Shown here: one piece after another, positions 1 to 7,852 of the stretch
How the letters are laid out: each line of letters starts with the position of its first letter
Numbering within the stretch: position 1 is the stretch's first letter
From: Bacteroidaceae bacterium
GTDB taxonomy: Bacteria; Bacteroidota; Bacteroidia; Bacteroidales; Bacteroidaceae
Direction of reading: 5' to 3'
Length of the DNA: 42,754 nt
Assembly: GCA_017614465.1 (NCBI GenBank)
Contig: JAGABW010000095.1
Coordinates: 1 to 42,754, forward strand
The notes under the pieces: model-generated
Told to the model about the DNA's origin: nothing
The model's input: the letters and a program-made list of their open reading frames with translations, nothing else
Databases searched by the model: none
Program-made: the position numbers and the translations under genes

Positions 1-28
1 AATTATTGTTCTCATATTAAGTCTATTT

Positions 29-1480
29 TTATTGTATTGAGATATTCTGTATAACATAATTACCATCGCCATCACCACTTCTAAACTCGAAAGAGGCCGG
101 TATCTCCTCGAAAGGGTCGAAGGTAAGTTTAAAATCGGTGTAAAACAGCGAATTAAGATTATAATCCTTGTTTTCGCATACACTCTGCGAAGGATAATTG
201 TCTCGATCAGGTGTTACACCATCGGCAGTCTTCAACATATATTTGCGACCATTAGCAATGATATAAGAATTACTTGATATTAAGAAGTTAGATTTATTGC
301 TACCATAATAACGAAAACTAATCGTAGTGCCGATTGGATTAGTTTCAACATGTCGGATAGCAAGTGATAAATTTATACTATTATCTTGCTTTGGACCATT
401 TATTGATTCATACATGCCTAAAAACATGCCTGGAATATACCCTTCATATTTCCAAACTATGCGATTATTTGGCGAAATCAACACATAATATGGTACGGTC
501 GCTTTGTCGCAATACGCAATATTTGTGCCGTTTTTTCCCATCTTACCATCACTCCAATTCTTCCATACGAGTTGTTTACTCCAATCGTTTTCTTGCCAAG
601 ACGACAACTTATCCATATTTATACCTATAATTTCCATCTTATCGTTCATCAGCCCACGTACATATCGCATCTCGGGCTCTGCCTTAACACAAGGACCACA
701 ACCAAGGCTCCAAAAGTCGAGAAGCAGATAGCGTCCATACAATTCGGCTAAGTGATGAATACCGCCTTCCATATCAAAGAAATCAGTATCTATAGCCTCT
801 TCACCTATTTGCAGAATATGAGATGGATATAAAAGCGAATGGATGTAAGCAAGTTTATCCTCATATATCTTGGGGGCACGGATTGCAATTGACTTTTCTA
901 TTGTTTTCAACTGATCCATGTAGGGAAACTCATCTGCATCTGTTGCATATAAGGCTACTCCCTCAAGTTCATCCAATACAGCCAAATCTATTGGCAAGGT
1001 AGGCAGGATATCTATAGTTTGTTTTATTATAATGTCATAGACTGAATCCTGTTTCTCGTATGGGGCATTATCAAAACCAAGTTGTATATATTCCGTAAGG
1101 GCATTGTTTATACGTTCAAAGATACGGTTAGACGTAATCTGTTCAGGTAGCGAACTCTCCACTTTCCATGTCGGATATATACAATCCGTACCTGTCATAT
1201 TCACTTCAACATCTGGAGCCAGATAGAATTTCTTCAAATACCTCGGACAACCTTCTCCCTTAAGGAACAGCATACCTTCAGTCAATTTTTCCACAGGAAC
1301 GGTCATCGAAAAATGTCCTGATTTCACTGTATCTGATGCCACTCGTGTCCTATCTATAATACATTCGGCGATTGTATTATCTTTCAAAGCAGGAGAATAA
1401 CCCTTAATGGTAGCAGACTGTAGAGGCTGCGATTGCATTGTCACAGCCCAAAAAGATAAAAGGATTAATATGTATTTCAT
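29..1480 (-). CDS. Secreted TlpA-like thioredoxin-fold protein
   Basis: The protein has 483 residues and begins with a hydrophobic signal sequence (about residues 1-18). A thioredoxin-like domain spans roughly 245-360 and contains the redox motif C261-G-P-C264 in the context LDFWSLGCGPC. The N-terminal 240 residues resemble the DUF4369-type region that precedes many Bacteroidetes TlpA domains. About 110 further residues after the thioredoxin fold end in a probable beta-rich domain. TlpA/ResA relatives act in the periplasm as thiol-disulfide oxidoreductases; the actual partner is unknown. It starts one base after the stop of the upstream secreted protein, so the two form one transcript. The redox role is inferred from the CxxC motif. 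Confidence 0.8.
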   Translation of the reverse strand: MKYILILLSFWAVTMQSQPLQSATIKGYSPALKDNTIAECIIDRTRVASDTVKSGHFSMTVPVEKLTEGMLFLKGEGCPRYLKKFYLAPDVEVNMTGTDCIYPTWKVESSLPEQITSNRIFERINNALTEYIQLGFDNAPYEKQDSVYDIIIKQTIDILPTLPIDLAVLDELEGVALYATDADEFPYMDQLKTIEKSIAIRAPKIYEDKLAYIHSLLYPSHILQIGEEAIDTDFFDMEGGIHHLAELYGRYLLLDFWSLGCGPCVKAEPEMRYVRGLMNDKMEIIGINMDKLSSWQENDWSKQLVWKNWSDGKMGKNGTNIAYCDKATVPYYVLISPNNRIVWKYEGYIPGMFLGMYESINGPKQDNSINLSLAIRHVETNPIGTTISFRYYGSNKSNFLISSNSYIIANGRKYMLKTADGVTPDRDNYPSQSVCENKDYNLNSLFYTDFKLTFDPFEEIPASFEFRSGDGDGNYVIQNISIQ

Positions 1481-1481
1481 T

Positions 1482-2096
1482 TTATAACTTCCTTATTTTT
1501 ATGCCAAAGACATAAACATGAGAACTTTTCCTAAAGGTAACGCTATTGATAAAGTCTTTATCAAACTCATCCTCATCACAGTTTCTACAAATTTGCGATT
1601 CTGGATCATACCACGCACTACTATAAGATAGGATTGGGATTACATCGTTCTCATTCCATTCTGCTGGTGCGACAAAGGGGCGAAGTTTATAAAAGAAAAC
1701 ATCAGAATCGTCAGATTCGTTTCTAATAGATTTTAGAGGTAAAGTCAACCCAATACTACATTTCTTGTCGAATTGAAAATTGCATGCAATCAAAGAATCC
1801 GACTTAGGGACTATACCTACTGTGATTCTGGGTTCACTATTCGTGTATCCGATTCCAAACTCTTCAAACAGATTACATTGTAGTTCTCCGTTGGAATAAA
1901 CATTGATAACTGGAGTCATAAGATATTTGTCTTTCTCGAATGCAGACATATCAAGAGCCGCAACATAATACCCTTGTTTGTTGAGCAGATTAATATAATC
2001 TTGAGGAGTTGGTTCTGCCTTGCTGATTACCTGAGCATGTCCGAATACTGCGACAAAGAAAATAAGCAGTAAGGTAAGGAGATTTTTCTTGTACAT
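1482..2096 (-). CDS. Secreted hypothetical protein
   Basis: This 204-residue protein has a clear cleavable signal peptide (hydrophobic stretch, then a probable cut after GHAQ at about residue 22). I do not recognise the family. The mature part is mixed polar sequence and contains a pair of cysteines in CRNC near residue 170, so it could carry a disulfide. It is the first gene after a strong Bacteroidetes promoter, and the CxxC thioredoxin-fold gene follows with a one-base gap. That makes it a plausible partner or substrate of that oxidoreductase, but this is inference from position only. Confidence 0.65.
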   Translation of the reverse strand: MYKKNLLTLLLIFFVAVFGHAQVISKAEPTPQDYINLLNKQGYYVAALDMSAFEKDKYLMTPVINVYSNGELQCNLFEEFGIGYTNSEPRITVGIVPKSDSLIACNFQFDKKCSIGLTLPLKSIRNESDDSDVFFYKLRPFVAPAEWNENDVIPILSYSSAWYDPESQICRNCDEDEFDKDFINSVTFRKSSHVYVFGIKIRKL

Positions 2097-2129
2097 AACT
2101 GTTTGGTGTTTTATAGGTTAATATATAAG

Positions 2130-2161
2130 CAAAGATAAAGATTATTATTGAACCTAACAAA
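2130..2161 (-). promoter_or_regulatory. Bacteroidetes sigma-70-type promoter for the 2096/1480 gene pair
   Basis: Read on the minus strand there is TTTG (2158-2161), 20 bases, then TATCTTTG (2130-2137). This matches the Bacteroidetes consensus TTTG-N19-21-TAnnTTTG exactly. Transcription should start a few bases downstream, about 25-30 bases before the start codon of the secreted hypothetical protein. Confidence 0.75.
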
Positions 2162-2200
2162 AAAATCAACATTTTTTAAGGATACTGGTGGCACTGAAGC

Positions 2201-2335
2201 GCAACTGATAATTAATAACTGATAATTATTTTTGTATTCCCTGAGAACCTCCAACTTTCATTTTAAAATTTCGTATTCACCAGAGAATTCAATACATTGA
2301 TTAAGCCTAATTACCAATCATTAATTATCAATTGC
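2201..2335. repeat. 135-bp element bounded by 28-bp imperfect inverted repeats (MITE-like)
   Basis: Positions 2201-2228 and 2308-2335 are imperfect inverted repeats matching at 24 of 28 positions; the core is TGATAATTAAT at the left end and its complement at the right end. About 79 bases lie between them and show no ORF. The element sits between the 3' end of ispG and the promoter of the neighbouring secreted-protein pair. Structure and size fit a non-autonomous miniature element or a large RNA hairpin. No convincing target-site duplication is visible. Confidence 0.5.
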
Positions 2336-2367
2336 AACATCGTTGCCTGTCAACTATAATGAGAATG

Positions 2368-3552
2368 CTATTTGAGGTCTTGCTTTATAAAACTTATCAG
2401 ACGTTCTACAGCCTCGTCCTCAGGAATATTCATCTCAATACATTGTTTTTGCTTATACAGACTGACTTTGCCTCTTGCAGCACCGACATAGCCATAATCA
2501 GCATCTGCCATCTCACCAGGGCCATTGACTATACAACCCATTATTGCTATCTTCAATGCTTTTGGAGACTTATTAGATGAATTCGCAGCCTGTTCCTTTT
2601 CAAACTCAGTGAAAGCCTTTTTTATCTTAGCGATGGTTTCCTCAAGATTATACAAGGTACGGCCGCAGCCTGGACATGAGATAAACTCTGTTTTTGTGAT
2701 TCGGGCGCCAGCTGCCTGAAGAATACCAAAGGCAACAGGAATTTCTTTTTCCGGTGCCTCGCTAAGGCTTACACGTATAGTATCACCGATTCCATCAACC
2801 AAAAGACTACCAATGCCTACTGCACTTTTGAGACGTCCATCCTCACCTTCGCCTGCCTCGGTAACACCAAGATGCAGAGGGAAGTGCATATCAGCCTCAT
2901 CCATAGTCTTTACAAGAAGACGTACGGTTGTTACCATAACATTAGTATTCGAAGCCTTGATAGAGATTACAACGTCAGTGAAGTTCTCCTTAACGCACAC
3001 ACGAAGGAATTCCATACAACTCTCCACCATACCTTCAGGAGTGTCACCATATCGGCTCATGATTCTATCGGAAAGACTACCATGATTCACACCAATTCTG
3101 ATGGCAGTATGATGTTCCTTACAGATGTTCAAGAACGAAATGAATCGAGCATCAAGTTTCTTTATTTCATCTCGGTATTCCTCATCGGTATAATCGATAT
3201 GCTTGAACTTACGTGCAGGATCAATGTAGTTACCAGGGTTGATTCTGACCTTATCAGCATACAATGCGGCCACATCTGCCACCTTAGCATTAAAATGTAC
3301 ATCAGCAATCAATGGGACATTATATCCATCGCGTAACAATCCTTCACGTATATTCTTTAGGTTTTCAGCCTCACGAATACCTTGTGTGGTAAGACGGACA
3401 TATTCTCCTCCGGCATCGACAATACGCTTTATTTGTGCGATACACCCTTCTGTGTCAGTTGTCGGACATGTAGTCATAGACTGTACACGAATAGGATTAT
3501 CGCCACCCATCGGAAGATTTCCGACATGGACTTCTATTGTTTTTCTGCGCAT
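2368..3552 (-). CDS. ispG: 4-hydroxy-3-methylbut-2-enyl diphosphate synthase, compact form
   Basis: IspG (GcpE) converts methylerythritol cyclodiphosphate to HMBPP with a [4Fe-4S] cluster, the penultimate step of the MEP isoprenoid pathway. The cluster ligands are visible as C293 and C296 (ISCPGCGRT) and C340 (GCIVNGPGE), with the conserved glutamate E347. The N-terminal TIM-barrel part contains [20 protein letters not shown] and [17 protein letters not shown]. These are wordings of the plant/Bacteroidetes three-domain enzyme rather than of the E. coli type. At 394 residues, though, the large central domain of that type is absent. The start overlaps the end of purE by 19 bases, so the two are translationally linked. 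Confidence 0.95.
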   Translation of the reverse strand: MRRKTIEVHVGNLPMGGDNPIRVQSMTTCPTTDTEGCIAQIKRIVDAGGEYVRLTTQGIREAENLKNIREGLLRDGYNVPLIADVHFNAKVADVAALYADKVRINPGNYIDPARKFKHIDYTDEEYRDEIKKLDARFISFLNICKEHHTAIRIGVNHGSLSDRIMSRYGDTPEGMVESCMEFLRVCVKENFTDVVISIKASNTNVMVTTVRLLVKTMDEADMHFPLHLGVTEAGEGEDGRLKSAVGIGSLLVDGIGDTIRVSLSEAPEKEIPVAFGILQAAGARITKTEFISCPGCGRTLYNLEETIAKIKKAFTEFEKEQAANSSNKSPKALKIAIMGCIVNGPGEMADADYGYVGAARGKVSLYKQKQCIEMNIPEDEAVERLISFIKQDLK

Positions 3553-3938
3553 AAACTTAATATTTTACATGCAAACACAGCCGCATTCTTTGCTCCGTCA
3601 ATAGCCATAGTTGCTACTGGTACTCCAGGAGGCATCTGTACGATAGCGAGTAAGGCATCCATACCCTGTAATGCTCCAGATTTGATTGGAACACCAATAA
3701 CTGGTAATGAAGTATATGCAGCAATAACACCAGGAAGAGCTGCAGCCATTCCTGCACCTGCAATTATAACTTTTACACCACGTTCTTTAGCTGTCTTTGC
3801 GAATTCTGCCACTCCCTCTGGATTTCTGTGAGCAGAAATAACATTTACTTCATAAGGAACACCTTGTTCCTCAAGATAGGCTTTTGCCTTTTCCATTACT
3901 GGCATGTCAGATTGACTGCCCATGATGATTGATACCAT
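3534..3938 (-). CDS. purE: N5-carboxyaminoimidazole ribonucleotide mutase, short
   Basis: PurE rearranges N5-CAIR to CAIR in purine biosynthesis. Visible family features are the opening [11 protein letters not shown], the SAHRNPEG active-site loop and the glycine-rich loop [10 protein letters not shown]. The start at 3938 was chosen because MVSIIMGS aligns with the usual beginning of the family. In-frame ATGs at 3983 and 4001 would add 15 or 21 non-homologous residues, the longer one overlapping the upstream gene. With this start the protein is 134 residues, shorter than the usual 160-170. It ends soon after the [10 protein letters not shown] helix, where its stop codon lies inside the ispG start region. 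The glycine-rich loop has Met and Ala where class I enzymes usually have Gly and His. Confidence 0.88.
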   Translation of the reverse strand: MVSIIMGSQSDMPVMEKAKAYLEEQGVPYEVNVISAHRNPEGVAEFAKTAKERGVKVIIAGAGMAAALPGVIAAYTSLPVIGVPIKSGALQGMDALLAIVQMPPGVPVATMAIDGAKNAAVFACKILSLCAEKQ

Positions 3939-3990
3939 ATCTTTTTTATTTATTTGTTGATTATAATTAATGTCAATATTCATATGCAAG

Positions 3991-4620
3991 TTACCACCCA
4001 ATCAGGATGAAAATCAAAGCATAGACAAGTCCTATAAAGAATCCGATGATAACCTGAGACAAACTATGCTGACGCAATGCCATACGACTTGTACCCATAA
4101 GTCCCGACATAAAGAGCAGGACACACATCATTGGCAACGGGTTGAAATAAAACAAATAGCCAAAAGCAATGATTGCTCCCAACAATCCTCCCATTCCTGC
4201 CATATGAGTGCTAATCTTCCACCATATATTCAATACTGCGCATGTTAAACCGGAAACCAACGTAGCGATAAGTATTCCCCTCATGAACTGCGCCTGATTC
4301 TGATTCATGAAAATCATCACACACGCGATATAACTAACAATTGTGATGAAATAAGGAGTTGATCGGTGTTCACGATGACTTAATTGCCAATGAGTCCATT
4401 TATTGATCCTACGAAATATATTGATTGTTATACGTGGAATAACGATAGTAAACATCAATACTGTTATTAACACATATAATTTGTAGCTCCATGGAGACAA
4501 TCTAAGATGACTGAAAAGAAAAAGCCAAACGAAAGCCCAGAATGGGGCATAAAAAGGCGAAAAGACCATTGAATAGATCTTGGCTGCCTTTATTAAACTT
4601 CGTGTTGTTATATTAATCAT
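3991..4620 (-). CDS. PAP2-like membrane phosphatase family protein
   Basis: The protein has 209 residues with about five or six hydrophobic membrane spans. Two remnants of the PAP2 (type 2 phosphatidic acid phosphatase) signature are visible. One is KISTHMAG (135-142), replacing the usual PSGH block. The other is SR at 178-179 with H185 and Q189, which fits SRxxxxxHxxxD with Gln in the last position. The classic N-terminal KxxxxxxRP motif is not evident, so catalysis is uncertain. PAP2 relatives dephosphorylate lipid phosphates such as undecaprenyl diphosphate. The gene lies between rpoN (72 bases upstream) and purE, all on one strand. Confidence 0.7.
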   Translation of the reverse strand: MINITTRSLIKAAKIYSMVFSPFYAPFWAFVWLFLFSHLRLSPWSYKLYVLITVLMFTIVIPRITINIFRRINKWTHWQLSHREHRSTPYFITIVSYIACVMIFMNQNQAQFMRGILIATLVSGLTCAVLNIWWKISTHMAGMGGLLGAIIAFGYLFYFNPLPMMCVLLFMSGLMGTSRMALRQHSLSQVIIGFFIGLVYALIFILIGW

Positions 4621-4692
4621 AACCTTGGCAATTTATTTGTATAATCAAATATTATTTATTTATCATTTCTATCAATCAATTCAATAGCTTGC

Positions 4693-6153
4693 CTACACAT
4701 CCTTTCTCTGCATGGTTGATGGAATACCCATCTGACCGCGATATTTTGCTATTGTACGCCTACTGATGTTTATGCCTTTCTCGCGTAGGAGTTTCTCCAA
4801 TTGTTGGTCTGACAAAGGATTGGCTTTATCCTCAGAATCAATCAACTGTCTTATAGTATCTGTAATCAGTGAATGCTCCATTTCCTCACCTTCGGCATTG
4901 ATGCGCGAACGTCGGAAGAATATATCCAAAGAATACAAACTGCCATCGATAAGGACATATTTACTGTTTCGTACTCTGGATATTGTGGAAAGATCCAGTC
5001 CTACTTGTTCTGCGATGTCGGCCAGACGCATTGTTCTCAGCATTGTCTCATCTTGAGTAAGGATAAAATCCTTTTGATAATGCGCTATTGCTTTCATCGT
5101 CTGATACAATGTATTATGGCGTTGTTGTATGGATGCTATAAAAGAACGTGCCGATTCAACCTTCTGACGCGTATATTCAAATGCTTCTTTTTCGCTACGC
5201 GACATATTCTTTGAATTATTCATATAATTCTTTAACTGTTCAGCATATTCCTTACTGACATGCAGTTCGGGGATATCACCATCGTTAAGAGTTATTGAAA
5301 TATTTCCATCAGGGGTTGTTTCCACGATGAAATCGGGGATTATTGTCTGAACTCTATCTATTGAGGACTCACACAAGGAAATACCCGGATATGGATTTAG
5401 TCGCGACAGATTGCTAAATGCCTCATGAATTCTATCGGCAGTGATTGAAAGTTCTCTTGAGAGTTTTTCTGTGCGTTGTGTTACGAATTCATCGTAATAT
5501 TTCTCTATAATTTTGTATTCCAGCGAATCCTTCATATTGTCTCGTTCGAGTTGAATAAGAAGACATTCCTGAATATTTCGTGCCCCTATCCCTGCAGGAT
5601 CAAACTGATGAAGAATCTTAATCATATGTTCAAGTTCTTCTTCACTCGTTTCGATACCTTGATATATGATAAGGTCATCGGCCAAGTCTGATAAGGAGCG
5701 GTCAATAAAACCATTATTATTAAGAGATCCAATCAAATATTCTATTAACTGGATTTCATGTTCGTTTAGGTCGTGTTCTGCTATTTGTGCGGTAAGATCG
5801 TCTATAAAAGAGCGAGTATCACCTATTGGCATTTCTGAGCGGTCGGTTTCTCGCTGATTATATAAATATGACGGAACATCATCAGGTGAGGCATAATCAT
5901 CGAATATGGAATCAGAATCTGCGCCACCTGCAACTTGTTCGTTATCGAGTGGTTCATCCTCGTCACTTCCTTCAATATCCCTATTGCCACGTCCTTCTTC
6001 TAATGCAACATTATCTATAACCTCATTTTTAATATGCTCTTCCAATTCATTGACGGGCATCTCAATGAGTTTAACAAGTTGCAGTTGTTGAGGTGAAAGC
6101 CTCAACAACTGACGTTCTGTCTGAATTTGTTTCTGTCCTTGCGTTTGCGGCAT
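4693..6153 (-). CDS. rpoN: RNA polymerase sigma-54 factor
   Basis: The protein has 486 residues. Region I is the Gln/Leu-rich N-terminus (RLSPQQLQLVKLIEMP) that binds activators and core polymerase. An acidic region II covers about residues 50-100, followed by core-binding and DNA-binding domains. The C-terminus carries the RpoN box SRRTIAKYR at 464-472, close to the consensus ARRTVAKYRE that reads the -24 element. Sigma-54 needs enhancer-binding AAA+ activators; none is encoded in this window. The start codon shares one base with the stop of the upstream protease gene (TAATG), indicating translational coupling. Confidence 0.97.
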   Translation of the reverse strand: MPQTQGQKQIQTERQLLRLSPQQLQLVKLIEMPVNELEEHIKNEVIDNVALEEGRGNRDIEGSDEDEPLDNEQVAGGADSDSIFDDYASPDDVPSYLYNQRETDRSEMPIGDTRSFIDDLTAQIAEHDLNEHEIQLIEYLIGSLNNNGFIDRSLSDLADDLIIYQGIETSEEELEHMIKILHQFDPAGIGARNIQECLLIQLERDNMKDSLEYKIIEKYYDEFVTQRTEKLSRELSITADRIHEAFSNLSRLNPYPGISLCESSIDRVQTIIPDFIVETTPDGNISITLNDGDIPELHVSKEYAEQLKNYMNNSKNMSRSEKEAFEYTRQKVESARSFIASIQQRHNTLYQTMKAIAHYQKDFILTQDETMLRTMRLADIAEQVGLDLSTISRVRNSKYVLIDGSLYSLDIFFRRSRINAEGEEMEHSLITDTIRQLIDSEDKANPLSDQQLEKLLREKGINISRRTIAKYRGQMGIPSTMQRKDV

Positions 6154-6902
6154 TATCTTCTTCTTGAACCAGATAAGAATATCATCAAATAATACAATAA
6201 TGAAGCCAAAGAACTTAATGCTGCGACAACATATGTATAAGCTGCTGCACGTAAAGCCTTAACCGCATATTCATGTGTTATTTTATCGGTCATTCCACGT
6301 TGGTCCAACCATGTTATTGCTCGACTTGACGCATTTATTTCCACTGGGAGTGTGATAAATGCGAATAATGTTGTGAATGAGAACAGTACAATTCCTGCTC
6401 CCAACACCCATGGATTATTGAAGAAACTTAAAATCAGCATACCGCCAAGCAAGACCCATGTCATCCATTTTGAAGAGAAGGTTACAACAGGAACCAACTT
6501 GCTTCTCAATGTAAGAGGACTATATGCTGTTGCATGCTGTACTGCATGACCACATTCGTGGGCAGCCACAGCTACAGCCATGATGCTATTACCATTATAT
6601 ACAGCTGTACTGAGATTCAATGTTTTTGTTAATGGGTTATAATGGTCTGTAAGTTGTCCGCTTATACATTCCACACTTACATCCTTTATTCCATAATCAC
6701 TCAACATTTTCTCGGCAGTAGCTTTACCAGTCATACCTGAAAAGGCTGGTATCTTAGAATACTTATTAAACTTACTCTGGAGATTAGCTTGAACGAGCCA
6801 ACTGATTAAAGAAACTCCAAAGAATAAAATCCAATATATCGAATTAAATGATGAGAATAATGAAGATATTCCATTCCCATATCCATAATAACCATCAAAC
6901 AT
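6153..6902 (-). CDS. YugP-type membrane zinc metallopeptidase
   Basis: This 249-residue protein belongs to the putative neutral zinc metallopeptidase family (B. subtilis YugP-like). The zinc motif HECGH is at residues 115-119 in AVAAHECGHAVQHA, followed by several membrane segments. A leading hydrophobic helix lies at about 22-38. The segment PAFSGMTGKATAEKML is typical of the family. Substrates of these proteases are largely unknown. It is the first gene of a group that continues into rpoN with a one-base overlap. The 133 bases upstream show no good promoter match. Confidence 0.88.
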   Translation of the reverse strand: MFDGYYGYGNGISSLFSSFNSIYWILFFGVSLISWLVQANLQSKFNKYSKIPAFSGMTGKATAEKMLSDYGIKDVSVECISGQLTDHYNPLTKTLNLSTAVYNGNSIMAVAVAAHECGHAVQHATAYSPLTLRSKLVPVVTFSSKWMTWVLLGGMLILSFFNNPWVLGAGIVLFSFTTLFAFITLPVEINASSRAITWLDQRGMTDKITHEYAVKALRAAAYTYVVAALSSLASLLYYLMIFLSGSRRR

Positions 6903-7035
6903 ATTTGTAATAACTTTTATCTTGTTATATATGAAATTATTATCGTTTTATATATGAGGTATCAACAGCTACATATACTTAGTATTCTCACAAAAGAAAA
7001 GAGTGCTATTTCTATCGATGAAACCGACAGAAAGA

Positions 7036-7353
7036 TTATTCATCCATGCGCTCGTTGTAATCGAGTTCTGCCTGAACAATAAAAAACACATCATCATGTT
7101 CCCACTCACCAATCTTCTCTTTCTTGGCTTTCTTGATTATCATATCAGTCAACTGATCGAGGTCGATATCGTAATAGCCATCTTTGTCAGGTTGGGTTGT
7201 AGAGAAATGCTCGAGAATAACATCTATGCAATAATAGATGTCGTCTTCATCGAATTTTTCCTTTACTTCTTGTGGTAAATAGTTTAATATATACGCTACT
7301 TCTTGTGCATCTTCTTCTGCACCTTGTAATATTTCATCATCTATTGTTGCCAT
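7036..7353 (-). CDS. Small acidic hypothetical protein
   Basis: The product is about 105 residues and strongly acidic (many Asp/Glu) with no signal peptide or membrane segment, so it is probably cytosolic. I do not recognise a named family. The start at 7353 (MATIDDEILQ) was chosen because the in-frame extension to 7419 (MGIAPSYSV...) has different, non-acidic composition and begins 10 bases after trxA. The gene lies downstream of trxA on the same strand, possibly in the same transcript. Confidence 0.65.
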   Translation of the reverse strand: MATIDDEILQGAEEDAQEVAYILNYLPQEVKEKFDEDDIYYCIDVILEHFSTTQPDKDGYYDIDLDQLTDMIIKKAKKEKIGEWEHDDVFFIVQAELDYNERMDE

Positions 7354-7429
7354 AGTTATACTCTTTAAGATTTTATTATTTAGTTTATTAATAACAGAAT
7401 AAGAAGGGGCAATACCCAAACTGTCAGGC

Positions 7430-7738
7430 TTATAATAATGCCTTGATCTTCTCTTCTATCACATCTTTTGTAGCTGCACCAACGAATTTATCGATGACTT
7501 CGCCATTTTTGATGAAAAGTAGTGTTGGGATATTTCTTATACCGTATTTAGAAGCTAAATCGTCATCTTCCTCAACATTTACCTTTCCGATAATAACTTG
7601 GTCACTATATGCTTCAGCCAGTTCTTCAACTATTGGAGCAATCTTTCTACATGGGCCACACCATGTTGCCCAGAAATCTAAAACGACAGGTTTGCTTTGA
7701 GATATTATCTCGTTGTAATTTTCACTTGTAATTTCCAT
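7430..7738 (-). CDS. trxA: Thioredoxin
   Basis: This is a classic 102-residue cytosolic thioredoxin with the active site WCGPC (C27 and C30) in DFWATWCGPCRKIAP and the cis-proline segment RNIPTLLF. It reduces protein disulfides using electrons from thioredoxin reductase; no reductase gene is in the window. It has no signal peptide. A good Bacteroidetes -7 element lies 36 bases upstream, so it probably has its own promoter. Confidence 0.96.
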   Translation of the reverse strand: MEITSENYNEIISQSKPVVLDFWATWCGPCRKIAPIVEELAEAYSDQVIIGKVNVEEDDDLASKYGIRNIPTLLFIKNGEVIDKFVGAATKDVIEEKIKALL

Positions 7739-7773
7739 AATGTTTCGTTTTTTAGATTATATAATGTTTTCTG

Positions 7774-7781
7774 CAAAGATA
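7774..7781 (-). promoter_or_regulatory. Candidate trxA promoter (-7 element only)
   Basis: The minus strand reads TATCTTTG here, an exact match to the Bacteroidetes -7 element TAnnTTTG, 36 bases before the trxA start codon. No TTTG occurs 19-21 bases upstream, so the -33 half is missing or degenerate. Confidence 0.5.
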
Positions 7782-7852
7782 ATAAGAATTTCTTTTTCTC
7801 ATATATAATCGTGAATAAAATAATATTATTTAAGAATAAATCAGAAAAAGTA

